Below are positions 34,040 to 43,166 of a stretch of DNA of 53,609 nucleotides, one piece after another (position 1 is the first letter of the stretch; each line of letters begins with the position of its first letter). The stretch comes from Owenweeksia hongkongensis DSM 17368. GTDB lineage: Bacteria > Bacteroidota > Bacteroidia > Flavobacteriales > Schleiferiaceae. The position numbers and the translations under genes are program-made. The stretch is from the NCBI GenBank assembly GCA_945907425.1, contig CAMDTE010000004.1:1-53609 (forward strand). Direction: 5' to 3'. The notes under the pieces were generated by a model, which had not been told where the DNA came from, ran no database searches, and worked only from the letters and a program-made list of their open reading frames with translations.

Positions 34040-37000
34040 ATGAAAACAAGAACAACACAATGGGCGGTTAGCTTCGTCCTCATTATGGGCTGTTTAACCC
34101 CTACTTGGGCTACTAATCACCTAGTAACCGTAAGCAACAATGTGTTTACCCCCTCTTCTCTATCTATTGTTGCGGGCGACCAAGTAACGTGGAATCAAAC
34201 CTCCGGTTCACACAATGTCAACGGAACGATCGCCACCTTTCCCGCCAATCCAGCGAGTTTTGGAAACGGAGCTCCGGCGGGTGGAACGTGGAGCTACTCG
34301 TTCACCTTTTTAGTGGCGGGAACCTATCAGTACCAATGCGATCCACACGCCGCCATGGGAATGGTCGGCACCATTGTGGTTTCCCCCGCGCCTTGCACTC
34401 TGCCTTTTTTTTCCGAGTACATCGAAGGATCTGGCAACAACAAAGCATTGGAAATTTACAATCCACGCTCTACTCCCTTGGCGATGGGCGGATACTCTAT
34501 CAAAGCCTACAACAATGGAGGATTGACCGTATCGAACACTTTCACTTTCCCGGCAAACGAGATCATTGCCCCTGGAGATGTCTATGTCATAGCCAATTCG
34601 GCTGCCGTAACGGCCCTAACGTCGGTTGCTGACACTACCTCAACCATCACTTATTTCAACGGAGACGATGCCGTCGTTCTTTTCAATGGACTGGACACCT
34701 TGGATATCATTGGAAAAGTAGGCTTTGATCCCGGCATCAACTGGGTGGTAGGCACAGGGGCAACTTCTGAATTTACCTTGGTGAGAAAGCCTACGATCAA
34801 TAAAGGGCAGAAAAAATGGACCATTGGAGCAACAGAGTGGGACGTATACCCACAAAACACGGCCACTTATTTGGGTTCTCACTCTAGTACCGCTTGCTCC
34901 TCTACTCCAGTGATAGGCCCTGTGCGAACACCTCTGAGCGCCTTGCGTGCCACGGATGCCAACGGTGTTGCCTTAGCAGACAACGACACGGTGTATGTTA
35001 CAGGGACTGTGCATAGCATTGACTTCGACGGAAATACAGGTTACAGCTTCTTTATAGAAGACGGAACCGCCGGTATCAATGTGTATCGCGCAGCTGATTT
35101 AGCAAACTATACGATGCCTACCGTAGGCGATAGTTTGAAGGTGTACGGTATCATTGACCAATACAACGGTTTGACTGAAATCATTCCCGATTCCATTAAA
35201 GTCATACTCACAGGTCGGAATTTTGGCTCGCCTCTCCCTACCAACACAATGGGCGAATTACAGGAAAGTCGTTTTATCGTGTTGGATTCCTTGACGCTAA
35301 CGACTCCTTCTCAGTGGCCGGCTTTGGGATCTAGCGCCAACGTAACCGTCAACAATGGCGCACTCACGTATACGTTGCGGATTGATTCGGATAGCGACAT
35401 CGACGGTTCTTCCGCTCCCACCGGAATGTTTGCCGTGATAGGTGCTGGGGGGCAATACGATGCTTCTTCTCCATACGACGCGGGATATCAAATCTACGTG
35501 AGCAAAAGGGTCGATTTCTTGCCAATGGGAACGCTCGGAGTTTTGACACCCCTGAGTTCTACGGCAGCTGTCAATGCCAACGGCGTAGCCACGATGAATG
35601 CGCAACAAGTAGTGATTCGAGGCATTGTTACCACGCCAGATTTTGATGGAAATACAGGGTATTCGTTCTACATGCAAGATGCTACGGGCGGTATCAACGT
35701 GTACCGCACAACAGACAAAGCGAATTACACCACGCCTACCATGGGCGATCATTTGGAAATACGGGGTACCCTCGCTCAATTCAATGGCCTGACGGAAATC
35801 ATACCCGATTCCCTTATTCTTTTAGCGTCTGGGCAAAGCGTTCCCACTCCTCAAGTAGTGACTGTTTTGGATGAATCCGTGGAATCAGAACTGGTTCGTT
35901 TCAACAACATGTCACTTGTCAATGCGGCCCAATGGACCAACACCGGAACGGCTTTCAATGTGGATATTACCAATGGTAGCAATACATTGACTCTTCGCAT
36001 CGATGCGGATGTGACCGCATTCGGCACTCCAGCTCCCACCGGTTTGTTTGATGTCATTGGCGTAGGGAGTCAATACGATAATTCCTCGCCGTACACCTCT
36101 GGATACCAACTCATGCCTCGGCAAGCGAGCGACATCCTTCCGATCATCACTACAACGCCCACTGTTCGATTTACGTCCACGGCACAGCAAATTTTGGAAG
36201 GCAACGTAGTAGCGCCCGTCCGCTTGTACATCAATCCGGTCAAGACATCGGCCTCTTCTGTGACGATTCATGCCGTAGCCCCTGCGACAGCAGGCCTCAC
36301 CTTGGGAGTAGACTACACTCTTCCTGCAGCCACCGGCACCACATTAACCGTGACTGTTCCGGCAAATGAAGATACCGTTTCCTTCAACGTGAACATTTTG
36401 GACGACCTCTTGATGGAATCCTTGGAAGGTGTTGACTTTAAAATCATGAGCTCAACGGGATTAACGATAGGATCCATTGATAGTCTTCGCTTTTCCGTCA
36501 TCGACAACGATGTGTTTATCCCTACCCGAACCCTTCCGCAAGTGCGCGGTGTGAATACCGCAGGCGTTTTGGACTCTTTGAATAAGGTGTGCAAATTGCA
36601 GGGTGTTGTATTGGGTGTCAACACGCAAAGTGTCACCAGCGGAAACGTAGCGTTCACCATTCACGATGGCACCGTTGGGTTTGGCGTATTTGGAGCTGCG
36701 GCGAGCAACTTGGGTTACACCGTCAACGAGGGAGATTTCGTCCGTATCATAGGAAAAATCAATCAGTACAATGGCCTGGGACAAATCAGCGCCGACTCTG
36801 TCAAATTGATCTCTACAGGCTCCGCTTTGCCGGCTACTGACCTGATTACAGCCCTTGGCGAGGTGACAGAAAATGACTTGGTCCGTATGAACAATGTTTC
36901 TTTGGTGAATCCTACGCAATGGACGAACGCAGGGTCCGGATTCAATGTGGATGTCACCGATGGAGTGAATACGATTCAGTTGCGCATAGATGCAGAAGTG

Positions 37001-37912
37001 AATTTGTACAGCATGCCTGCACCGGTGGGTACATTTGACATTGTTGGTATTGGTGGTCAATTCGATAATTCATCTCCTTACACCTCTGGGTATCAGTTGT
37101 TACCTCGTTATTCAGCCGACGTTATTGTCGCTATACCCATGACGTACGACTTGGCCGTAACGGAAATCATGTCCAATTCAAACAGCCCCGATGCTGCCGT
37201 AAATGACGATTGGTTTGAAATCACAAACTACGGAACGACGGCTGTAAATCTGAATGGGTTTTCATGGGATGACTTTACTTCCATGGCGGGCTCTTCCATT
37301 TTTCCCGCTGTGACAATTGCTCCGGGTGAAGCCGCTGTCGTTTGGGCGGGACATTCCTCCGACGAGGCCAGCTTCCGTCAGTTTTGGTTCATACATCCCT
37401 ACACGCAAATCATCACTAGCGATGAGTTAACTGGCGCTTTCCAGCCCTTGAGCTCTTCTGCCGATGCGGTCATTCTTTACGACACGAGCGCCATGGCGGT
37501 AGAAATTTGCAACGCTGCCTATGCGTCCACCTCTGCCGGCAGAACCGTTGAGTTTGACACTACTTGCTTTTACCTTGGGAACGCTACGGCTGGTATTCGC
37601 GGTGCGTGGAGTGCTCAGTCTTTTGATGTAGCGGGTAGTCCGGGAAATGTAAACACGATAGGCTTGAACGAAGGGACTTTGGCCGCCATTCGCGTTTTCC
37701 CGAACCCTACCTCCGACCGATTCGAGGTAGTGACTCCTTTTGCGGGCATTAAAACACTGCGTGTCATAGATGTTTTGGGCAAAGAGGTGGCGAGAGTATC
37801 TGGTCAGCAAACCGTGTTCGAACTGTCCTTACGCTCGGCCGCTAGTGGACTGTATTTGGTAGAAATACACACGGAGCGCGGAACGAAGACGCTTCGCGTA
37901 GTGAAGCACTAA
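34040..37912 (+). CDS. Giant T9SS surface protein: blue-copper, lamin-tail, OB-like repeats, Calx-beta
   Basis: A 1290-residue modular protein. Signal peptide about 1-24. Residues about 26-115 are a plastocyanin-like domain with the full type 1 copper set His58, Cys100, His103 and Met108. About 119-285 is a lamin-tail domain (FFSEYIEGSGNNKALEIYN). Three repeats of about 200 residues (roughly 298-491, 504-700, 831-1029) each contain an OB-like half (GYSFFIEDGTAGINVYR, then YNGLTEIIPDS) and a second half (LRIDAD, DNSSPYTSGYQL). A Calx-beta domain (about 715-825) separates repeats two and three. A second lamin-tail domain (about 1034-1160) and a type A sorting domain (FPNPTSDRFEV to the end) follow. 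Lamin-tail plus OB modules occur in extracellular nucleases, but no nuclease core is seen here. Likely surface-attached; partner of the upstream operon by theme and position. Confidence 0.88.
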   Translation: MKTRTTQWAVSFVLIMGCLTPTWATNHLVTVSNNVFTPSSLSIVAGDQVTWNQTSGSHNVNGTIATFPANPASFGNGAPAGGTWSYSFTFLVAGTYQYQCDPHAAMGMVGTIVVSPAPCTLPFFSEYIEGSGNNKALEIYNPRSTPLAMGGYSIKAYNNGGLTVSNTFTFPANEIIAPGDVYVIANSAAVTALTSVADTTSTITYFNGDDAVVLFNGLDTLDIIGKVGFDPGINWVVGTGATSEFTLVRKPTINKGQKKWTIGATEWDVYPQNTATYLGSHSSTACSSTPVIGPVRTPLSALRATDANGVALADNDTVYVTGTVHSIDFDGNTGYSFFIEDGTAGINVYRAADLANYTMPTVGDSLKVYGIIDQYNGLTEIIPDSIKVILTGRNFGSPLPTNTMGELQESRFIVLDSLTLTTPSQWPALGSSANVTVNNGALTYTLRIDSDSDIDGSSAPTGMFAVIGAGGQYDASSPYDAGYQIYVSKRVDFLPMGTLGVLTPLSSTAAVNANGVATMNAQQVVIRGIVTTPDFDGNTGYSFYMQDATGGINVYRTTDKANYTTPTMGDHLEIRGTLAQFNGLTEIIPDSLILLASGQSVPTPQVVTVLDESVESELVRFNNMSLVNAAQWTNTGTAFNVDITNGSNTLTLRIDADVTAFGTPAPTGLFDVIGVGSQYDNSSPYTSGYQLMPRQASDILPIITTTPTVRFTSTAQQILEGNVVAPVRLYINPVKTSASSVTIHAVAPATAGLTLGVDYTLPAATGTTLTVTVPANEDTVSFNVNILDDLLMESLEGVDFKIMSSTGLTIGSIDSLRFSVIDNDVFIPTRTLPQVRGVNTAGVLDSLNKVCKLQGVVLGVNTQSVTSGNVAFTIHDGTVGFGVFGAAASNLGYTVNEGDFVRIIGKINQYNGLGQISADSVKLISTGSALPATDLITALGEVTENDLVRMNNVSLVNPTQWTNAGSGFNVDVTDGVNTIQLRIDAEVNLYSMPAPVGTFDIVGIGGQFDNSSPYTSGYQLLPRYSADVIVAIPMTYDLAVTEIMSNSNSPDAAVNDDWFEITNYGTTAVNLNGFSWDDFTSMAGSSIFPAVTIAPGEAAVVWAGHSSDEASFRQFWFIHPYTQIITSDELTGAFQPLSSSADAVILYDTSAMAVEICNAAYASTSAGRTVEFDTTCFYLGNATAGIRGAWSAQSFDVAGSPGNVNTIGLNEGTLAAIRVFPNPTSDRFEVVTPFAGIKTLRVIDVLGKEVARVSGQQTVFELSLRSAASGLYLVEIHTERGTKTLRVVKH
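34931..37130 (+). repeat. Three in-frame repeats of about 200 codons inside the 34040 gene
   Basis: Unit 1 is about 34931-35515, unit 2 about 35549-36140, unit 3 about 36532-37130. Units 2 and 3 are closest in their second halves (SLVNAAQWTN against SLVNPTQWTN; NSSPYTSGYQL in both). Units 1 and 2 are closest in the first half (DFDGNTGYSF in both). The first two are adjacent and the third is set apart by the Calx-beta part. Confidence 0.8.
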
Positions 37913-37954
37913 GGAATCAAGGATTTTTCCGCAATCGACGATTGCGCTGCAAAC

Positions 37955-37988
37955 GAAAAAACCCCGCTCCAAGGAGCGGGGTTTTTTT
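37955..37988. terminator. Bidirectional terminator between the 34040 gene and groEL
   Basis: An A-tract, then CCCCGCTCC-AA-GGAGCGGGG and a T-tract form a very stable hairpin that ends transcription from both sides. Just before it, 37930-37946 is another inverted repeat (CGCAATCG-A-CGATTGCG) without a T-tract. Confidence 0.93.
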
Positions 37989-38011
37989 ATTCGAGCTAAT
38001 CCATCGATACA

Positions 38012-39646
38012 TTACATCATACCATCCATTCCGCCGCCGCCCATAGAAGGCATTGCCTTTTCTTCTTTAGGCAACTCCGTGATAGTCGCTTCCGTTGTCA
38101 GCAACAAAGCAGACACGGATGCGGCATTCTCTAATGCTACGCGAGTCACTTTTGTCGGGTCAATAATGCCCGCGGAAAACATGGAACAGTACACATCCGT
38201 TTTGGCGTTGAAGCCAAAATCATCCTTTCCTTCTTTCACCTTGGCCACCACGACAGAACCTTCTAATCCTGCATTGGCTACAATCTGACGCAAAGGCTCT
38301 TCAATAGCACGCGCAATAATAGCGATACCTGTTGTTTCGTCGTTATTGTCTCCCTTCATGTCTAACAACACCGTTGCCGCGCGTACATACGCTACGCCAC
38401 CACCGGGAACAATACCCTCTTCAATGGCCGCACGGGTTGCTGCTAATGCATCGTCAACGCGATCCTTCTTCTCTTTCATTTCCATTTCAGAAGCAGCGCC
38501 CACGTACAACACAGCCACACCACCAGCCAATTTGGCCAAACGCTCTTGTAATTTTTCACGATCGTAATCAGACGTCGTAGATTCAATCTGTGCCTTGATC
38601 TGTTGAACACGTGATTTGATGTCGTCTGCATTTCCAGCGCCATTCACTACGATGGTGTTGTCTTTGTCAATCGTCACTTTTTCTGCCGTACCCAGCATAT
38701 CAATCGTTGCGCTTTCCAATTTGAAACCGCGTTCCTCACTGATCACCGTTCCTCCAGTCAAAATGGCAATATCTTCTAGCATTGCTTTGCGACGATCTCC
38801 AAATCCTGGAGCTTTGACAGCAGCCACCCGAAGGGCACCACGAATCTTATTGACAACCAAAGTTGCCAACGCTTCTCCATCAACATCTTCTGATAGAATC
38901 AACAAAGGACGACCGCTTTGGGCTACTGGCTCCAACACGGGAAGGATTTCCTTCATGGAAGAGATTTTCTTGTCGTAAATCAAGATGTAAGGGCGCTCTA
39001 ATTCAACGACCATCTTATCTGTATTGGTCACAAAATAGGGAGACAAATAACCCCGATCAAATTGCATCCCTTCCACCACATCCACATACGTCTCTGTGCC
39101 TTTGGCCTCTTCGACGGTAATTACTCCTTCTTTTTTCACCTTGGCCATCGCTTCGGCAATCAATTTTCCAATAGAGGAATCGTTGTTCGCAGAAACAGTA
39201 GCTACTTGTTCTACTTTCTCGTTGTTGTCTCCTACTTCTTGAGAAATCCTTTTTAGCTCAGCCACAACAGCTGCCACCGCTTTGTCAATTCCTCGCTTCA
39301 AATCCATTGGATTGGCGCCGGCGGCCACGTTCTTATGGCCGTGATTGATAATGGCTTGGGCTAATACCGTAGCCGTAGTGGTGCCGTCACCGGCGATATC
39401 CGCCGTTTTGCTAGCGACTTCTTTCACCATTTGAGCACCCAAATTCTGGATTCTGTCTGCCAGCTCGATTTCTTTCGCTACCGTAACACCATCTTTTGTA
39501 ATGTGCGGAGGACCAAAGGATTTTTCAATGACTACATTGCGTCCTTTGGGGCCGAGGGTTACTTTCACTGCATTAGCCAATGCGTCTACGCCCTTGCGAA
39601 GTCCATCGCGGGCAGCTGTTTCGAATGTAATTTCTTTTGAAGCCAT
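38012..39646 (-). CDS. groEL: Chaperonin GroEL
   Basis: A 544-residue Hsp60 that folds proteins in an ATP-driven double ring capped by GroES. It has the ATP site [25 protein letters not shown], the signature [12 protein letters not shown] and the usual GGM-type tail (GGGGMDGMM). It lies 34 bases after groES in the same transcript. Full length, nothing unusual. Confidence 0.98.
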   Translation of the reverse strand: MASKEITFETAARDGLRKGVDALANAVKVTLGPKGRNVVIEKSFGPPHITKDGVTVAKEIELADRIQNLGAQMVKEVASKTADIAGDGTTTATVLAQAIINHGHKNVAAGANPMDLKRGIDKAVAAVVAELKRISQEVGDNNEKVEQVATVSANNDSSIGKLIAEAMAKVKKEGVITVEEAKGTETYVDVVEGMQFDRGYLSPYFVTNTDKMVVELERPYILIYDKKISSMKEILPVLEPVAQSGRPLLILSEDVDGEALATLVVNKIRGALRVAAVKAPGFGDRRKAMLEDIAILTGGTVISEERGFKLESATIDMLGTAEKVTIDKDNTIVVNGAGNADDIKSRVQQIKAQIESTTSDYDREKLQERLAKLAGGVAVLYVGAASEMEMKEKKDRVDDALAATRAAIEEGIVPGGGVAYVRAATVLLDMKGDNNDETTGIAIIARAIEEPLRQIVANAGLEGSVVVAKVKEGKDDFGFNAKTDVYCSMFSAGIIDPTKVTRVALENAASVSALLLTTEATITELPKEEKAMPSMGGGGMDGMM

Positions 39647-39680
39647 AGCTATTTATTTATTTTATTTTCAGGGAAGTCGA

Positions 39681-39959
39681 TCAAATAATACACATGATGT
39701 CCGATTCGCGCATGATCATGTAGTCATTGCCATCGTATTTAAACTCGGTGCCTGCGTACTTGCCGTACAATACCATATCCCCCACTTTGACAGTCATGGG
39801 CTCGTCCTTTTTTCCTTCTCCTACGGCAATGACTTTTCCTTTTTGAGGTTTTTCTTGAGCGGTATCTGGAATAATCAATCCAGAAGCTGTTTTCGTTTCA
39901 GCTGCAGCCGGTTCCACAATGACGCGGTCTGCAAGGGGGCGGATAGTGAGATCTGCCAT
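39681..39959 (-). CDS. groES: Co-chaperonin GroES
   Basis: A 92-residue lid of the GroEL chamber. It has [16 protein letters not shown], the mobile loop region ([11 protein letters not shown]) and [15 protein letters not shown]. It is first in the groESL operon and separated from secG by a terminator. No CIRCE element (TTAGCACTC/GAGTGCTAA) is visible upstream, so control is probably not by HrcA. Confidence 0.97.
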   Translation of the reverse strand: MADLTIRPLADRVIVEPAAAETKTASGLIIPDTAQEKPQKGKVIAVGEGKKDEPMTVKVGDMVLYGKYAGTEFKYDGNDYMIMRESDIMCII

Positions 39960-40048
39960 AAGGTGTAGTGTTAAAGATGGTTAGTTAAACAGTGCCCTCA
40001 TCGGGCGTTCATGAATAAAGCACATAGCGTGCCATTGCCCTTTTCAGC

Positions 40049-40078
40049 AAAAAAAAGCCATCCTAAAGACAGGATGGC
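40049..40078 (-). terminator. Terminator after secG
   Basis: On the minus strand GCCATCCT-GTCTTT-AGGATGGC is followed by eight T. It lies 28 bases after the secG stop and ahead of groES, ending the miaB-secG unit. The rest of the 146-base gap (39960-40105) must hold the groES promoter. I do not see a confident TAnnTTTG there. Confidence 0.9.
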
Positions 40079-40105
40079 AGTTTCTTGTGACACTTTTTCA
40101 TTTAT

Positions 40106-40468
40106 TTACTCCGCAGGCGCACTTTCGGGCAACCCCTGGGGCTGTGTTCCTAGTGGCGCAACAGGCTGGGCAGCAGGTACAGAAGCCGCTCCATCGATTT
40201 GCTCGTTCACTGCTGATTCGGGCAAAGATTCACCACCGTCAGAAGTCGGGCGCAAAACATTGACAGTTATTACCAATACAAACAAGGCAATAGCCAGTGT
40301 CCATGTACCTTTTTCCAAAATGTCCGATGTGCGTTTCACGCCACCCAACAGGGTACCCCCTCCGCCAAAAGTTGCGCTTAAGCCGCTTCCTTTGGGATTT
40401 TGAATCAATACAATCAACATCAATAGCAAGGCTGTTATGATGATAAGAACGGTTAAAATAGCAATCAT
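40106..40468 (-). CDS. secG: Protein translocase subunit SecG
   Basis: A 120-residue SecG with two transmembrane segments (about residues 3-22 and 57-76) around the conserved cytoplasmic loop VLIQNPKGSGLSATFGGG. The C-terminal 40 residues are Ala/Pro/Glu-rich, a tail common in Bacteroidota SecG. It assists SecYE in protein export. ATG overlaps the stop of the preceding gene (ATGA). Confidence 0.95.
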   Translation of the reverse strand: MIAILTVLIIITALLLMLIVLIQNPKGSGLSATFGGGGTLLGGVKRTSDILEKGTWTLAIALFVLVITVNVLRPTSDGGESLPESAVNEQIDGAASVPAAQPVAPLGTQPQGLPESAPAE

Positions 40469-41445
40469 GGTTTCTGTTTACGTTGAAGTTGTCTGATTTC
40501 AAGAATCAAGGCTGCAAAAGTCGCACTTTTCTCCGGATATTTCAAACGCAAGATTTCATATGCTTGAGCGGCCTTGGTATATGCCCCTTGGGCCAAATAC
40601 ACTTTGGCGAGAGTCTCCGTCATAAACAGCTCATCCCCCCCTACCAAATGTTGGATATAATCTACCGTTTCCGGGCGAGTCTCTTGGGGTGAGCCGGGCG
40701 TAGAGGGTGCCTTTCTAGGAGACTTTTCTAAAAAAGCATCAATGAGTTCTTGGGTGGAAAATGGATTTTCCTTCTCTTCCGTACGTGTATTTTGTTGCAA
40801 CCACTGGGCAAAGGAGGAAGCGGCAGCGTCGGATGACTCCATAGATTCCGTAGTAGGATTCGCGATGGATTCTGAGATAGGCGAAGGAATGCGTTGCGGC
40901 ACCACTTCCCTTACGGGCGCCGGCGACTCAGGAGTCGATAAGACGGGCGCCGGAACAAAAGATGTAGGTGTTACAGTGGTTGTGGGGTGCATGCCCTCTC
41001 GGATTCTTCGACTTCGCTCAATGATGGCTCTTACGCGTTCTGGTAAATGGGACAAATCCCCCGCAGGACTGTTTGCTGGAGGCTCAACCCCCTCTGCAAC
41101 GGGAGTCACCTTCACGGGAGCCAACTCGATGGCTTGCGTGGGTTCCTTAACCCTCACAGCGGTTGGAATTTCTTCCACAGGAATGGGTTCTATGGCCTGC
41201 GCTGGACGCTCAAAGGAGTTTTCAATCCAGGCAAACAAAGCGCGTCGGTCTGGACTCAAAGTTGCCGAGCGCCGCAAGGCTTGAGGAAATAAATAGCTGT
41301 CTTGGTTTTGATATCCTTTCGTAAGAAGCATTTGCAGCGCCGTGGAATACGGAAATTTCTCCACTGCCTTTTTTAGCGATTCCGTGAGCAGTGGATTTAT
41401 ATCCTCCGGAAAAGCCGCGGCGCGACGAACATCTGCTTTTTTCAT
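40465..41445 (-). CDS. Hypothetical cytoplasmic protein with TPR-like ends
   Basis: A 326-residue protein. The N-terminus (LLTESLKKAVEKFPYSTALQMLLTKGY) and the C-terminus (MTETLAKVYLAQGAYTKAAQAYEILRLKYP) look like tetratricopeptide helices; the middle is a Pro/Glu/Thr-rich linker without fold. There is no signal peptide. I use the ATG at 41445 with an AGGA a few bases upstream; a TTG at 41469 would overlap lptE. The gene is conserved between lptE and secG in Flavobacteriia as far as I recall; role unknown. Confidence 0.78.
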   Translation of the reverse strand: MKKADVRRAAAFPEDINPLLTESLKKAVEKFPYSTALQMLLTKGYQNQDSYLFPQALRRSATLSPDRRALFAWIENSFERPAQAIEPIPVEEIPTAVRVKEPTQAIELAPVKVTPVAEGVEPPANSPAGDLSHLPERVRAIIERSRRIREGMHPTTTVTPTSFVPAPVLSTPESPAPVREVVPQRIPSPISESIANPTTESMESSDAAASSFAQWLQQNTRTEEKENPFSTQELIDAFLEKSPRKAPSTPGSPQETRPETVDYIQHLVGGDELFMTETLAKVYLAQGAYTKAAQAYEILRLKYPEKSATFAALILEIRQLQRKQKP

Positions 41446-41462
41446 GGTTTCCTGCCCCGAAG

Positions 41463-41972
41463 TTACCAATTCACCAATGCACGGGTGAAAATCTTTTCTG
41501 ATAATTCTTTGACCATCTCCTGCACCAATGCATCCTCCACCGCGCGCAAATCTTGGGCGGAAGAATAGTCTCGCGTAGACAGAAATAATTGCTCAAAGGA
41601 TCGTTTGGAATCCGTTGCATTCACCAGCGTTACTTTGACAGTAATCGTCAATCGACTCAAGGCAACAAGTTCATTGGCCGAGGGTGCCTGAGGGGTGACT
41701 GTATAATTCACGATGGCTCCGCTAAAGTGCAAATCGCCATCGCGCGGTACCAAAGCCAAACTGCTTTGTTGCACAAGCGTTGTCCGTAGTTGTTCTGTAA
41801 ACGATTGAGAAAGTTGTGGATTCACCAAATCCGCCTGGTTGGGAAAAACCAATACGGAAACCGTTTTAGCCATTCCTGCATCACTGCCCGTGAAGGAATA
41901 ACCCCCACGACAACCGGTCAGGACGAAGGCCGTCACTGCGAGTAAGAACAGGGTGTTGTTCCAGCGTATCAC
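41463..41972 (-). CDS. lptE: LPS-assembly lipoprotein LptE
   Basis: A 169-residue lipoprotein (AFVLTGC lipobox, Cys21), beginning GGYSFTGSDAGMAKTVSVLVFPN, the typical Bacteroidota LptE pattern. It plugs LptD in the outer membrane and helps insert LPS. It overlaps the sigma-54 activator stop by 4 bases, a conserved gene pair in the group. Confidence 0.9.
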   Translation of the reverse strand: MIRWNNTLFLLAVTAFVLTGCRGGYSFTGSDAGMAKTVSVLVFPNQADLVNPQLSQSFTEQLRTTLVQQSSLALVPRDGDLHFSGAIVNYTVTPQAPSANELVALSRLTITVKVTLVNATDSKRSFEQLFLSTRDYSSAQDLRAVEDALVQEMVKELSEKIFTRALVNW

Positions 41973-43165
41973 AAGTCCAATTGTTTTATTTTCCGGTACA
42001 GAGTCCTCTCCGAAATTCCTAGCTCGGCGGCTGCTTCTTTCCGTTTTCCTTTGTGTCGATCCAATGCCTTGCGCACCATTTCCGCTTCCACGTCTTGCAA
42101 ATTCGTCACCACATCTTCGTCCATTGCATCAGATAATGTCGTCTCAATGTAGCGATCCGCAGCCGGCATCGGTCGTTGGGTGGAAACCACCGGGAGAGAA
42201 GGCGAACCGGCGGAAGGTACTTGCTCCTCTTGCTGTTGCCCAGCCAAGGAGTTCATCATTTGCCGCAAATTATTCAAATCGGTACGCATATCGAACAAGA
42301 CCTTGTATAAAATCTCTCGTTCTGTATTGAACTCGCTTTGAGAAAGAGGAGAGTCGGTCGATCGCATAGGCAAATTTCTCTGACCCAACTCGGGTATATA
42401 ATGGAGCAATGTCTCGGAATTCACCTCCCGATCTGTCTCTACAACACTCAATTGTTCTGCCAGGTTGCGCAATTGACGAATATTCCCAGGCCATCTGTAT
42501 TCTTCCAGCGTTTTCACTGCATCTGGAGATAAGCGTACAGCGGGCAATCGGTATTTTTGAGAAAAGTCTTGTGCAAATTTCCGGAACAACAAATGGATGT
42601 CCTCTTTTCTTTCGCGCAAAGGAGGCAAGTGAATTTCGACCGTGTTTAAGCGGTAATACAAGTCTTCCCTGAACCTATTTTTATCGATGGCAGTCATTAT
42701 GTTCACATTGGTCGCTCCCACTACCCGAACATTGGTCAATTGAGGCTTGGACGAGCCCACTTTGATAAACTCACCCGTTTCTAACACACGCAACAAACGC
42801 ACCTGTGTGCCTAAGGGTAATTCGCCCACCTCGTCTAAGAAAATAGTGCCTCCATCCGCCTCTTCAAAGTACCCTTTTCGCCCACCGACGGCTCCTGTGA
42901 AAGACCCTTTTTCGTGGCCAAAAAGTTCCGAATCAATCGTACCCTCGGGTATGGCTCCGCAGTTGACAGCCACCAACGGTTTGTGCTTGCGGTGACTCAA
43001 GCCATGGATGATTTTTGGGATGTATTCTTTTCCGACACCGCTCTCGCCTGTCACCAACACGGAAATGTCCGTAGCGGCCACTTGTATGGCTTTGAAAATG
43101 GCACGATCCAACACCGAATTGGTTCCGATGATTCCGAATCGTTGTTTGGCTTCTTGAATCGTCAT
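41969..43165 (-). CDS. Sigma-54-dependent transcriptional activator without receiver domain
   Basis: A 398-residue activator. The AAA+ domain starts almost at the N-terminus: Walker A TGESGVGKE, the sigma-54 contact loop GSFTGA, Walker B GGTIFLDEVGELP, and sensor/arginine-finger region NVRVVGATN and NRFREDLYYRLN. A 100-residue Gln/Ser/Pro-rich linker leads to a Fis-type helix-turn-helix (KRKEAAAELGISERTLYRKIKQLDL; shortened here). With no N-terminal receiver or GAF domain it has no visible signal input. It is coupled to lptE and may set envelope gene expression. Confidence 0.93.
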   Translation of the reverse strand: MTIQEAKQRFGIIGTNSVLDRAIFKAIQVAATDISVLVTGESGVGKEYIPKIIHGLSHRKHKPLVAVNCGAIPEGTIDSELFGHEKGSFTGAVGGRKGYFEEADGGTIFLDEVGELPLGTQVRLLRVLETGEFIKVGSSKPQLTNVRVVGATNVNIMTAIDKNRFREDLYYRLNTVEIHLPPLRERKEDIHLLFRKFAQDFSQKYRLPAVRLSPDAVKTLEEYRWPGNIRQLRNLAEQLSVVETDREVNSETLLHYIPELGQRNLPMRSTDSPLSQSEFNTEREILYKVLFDMRTDLNNLRQMMNSLAGQQQEEQVPSAGSPSLPVVSTQRPMPAADRYIETTLSDAMDEDVVTNLQDVEAEMVRKALDRHKGKRKEAAAELGISERTLYRKIKQLDL

Positions 43166-43166
43166 A

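Noticed and set aside
39960-40105. CIRCE heat-shock operator before groES
   Set aside because: Looked for TTAGCACTC and GAGTGCTAA with 9-base spacing; neither arm is present.
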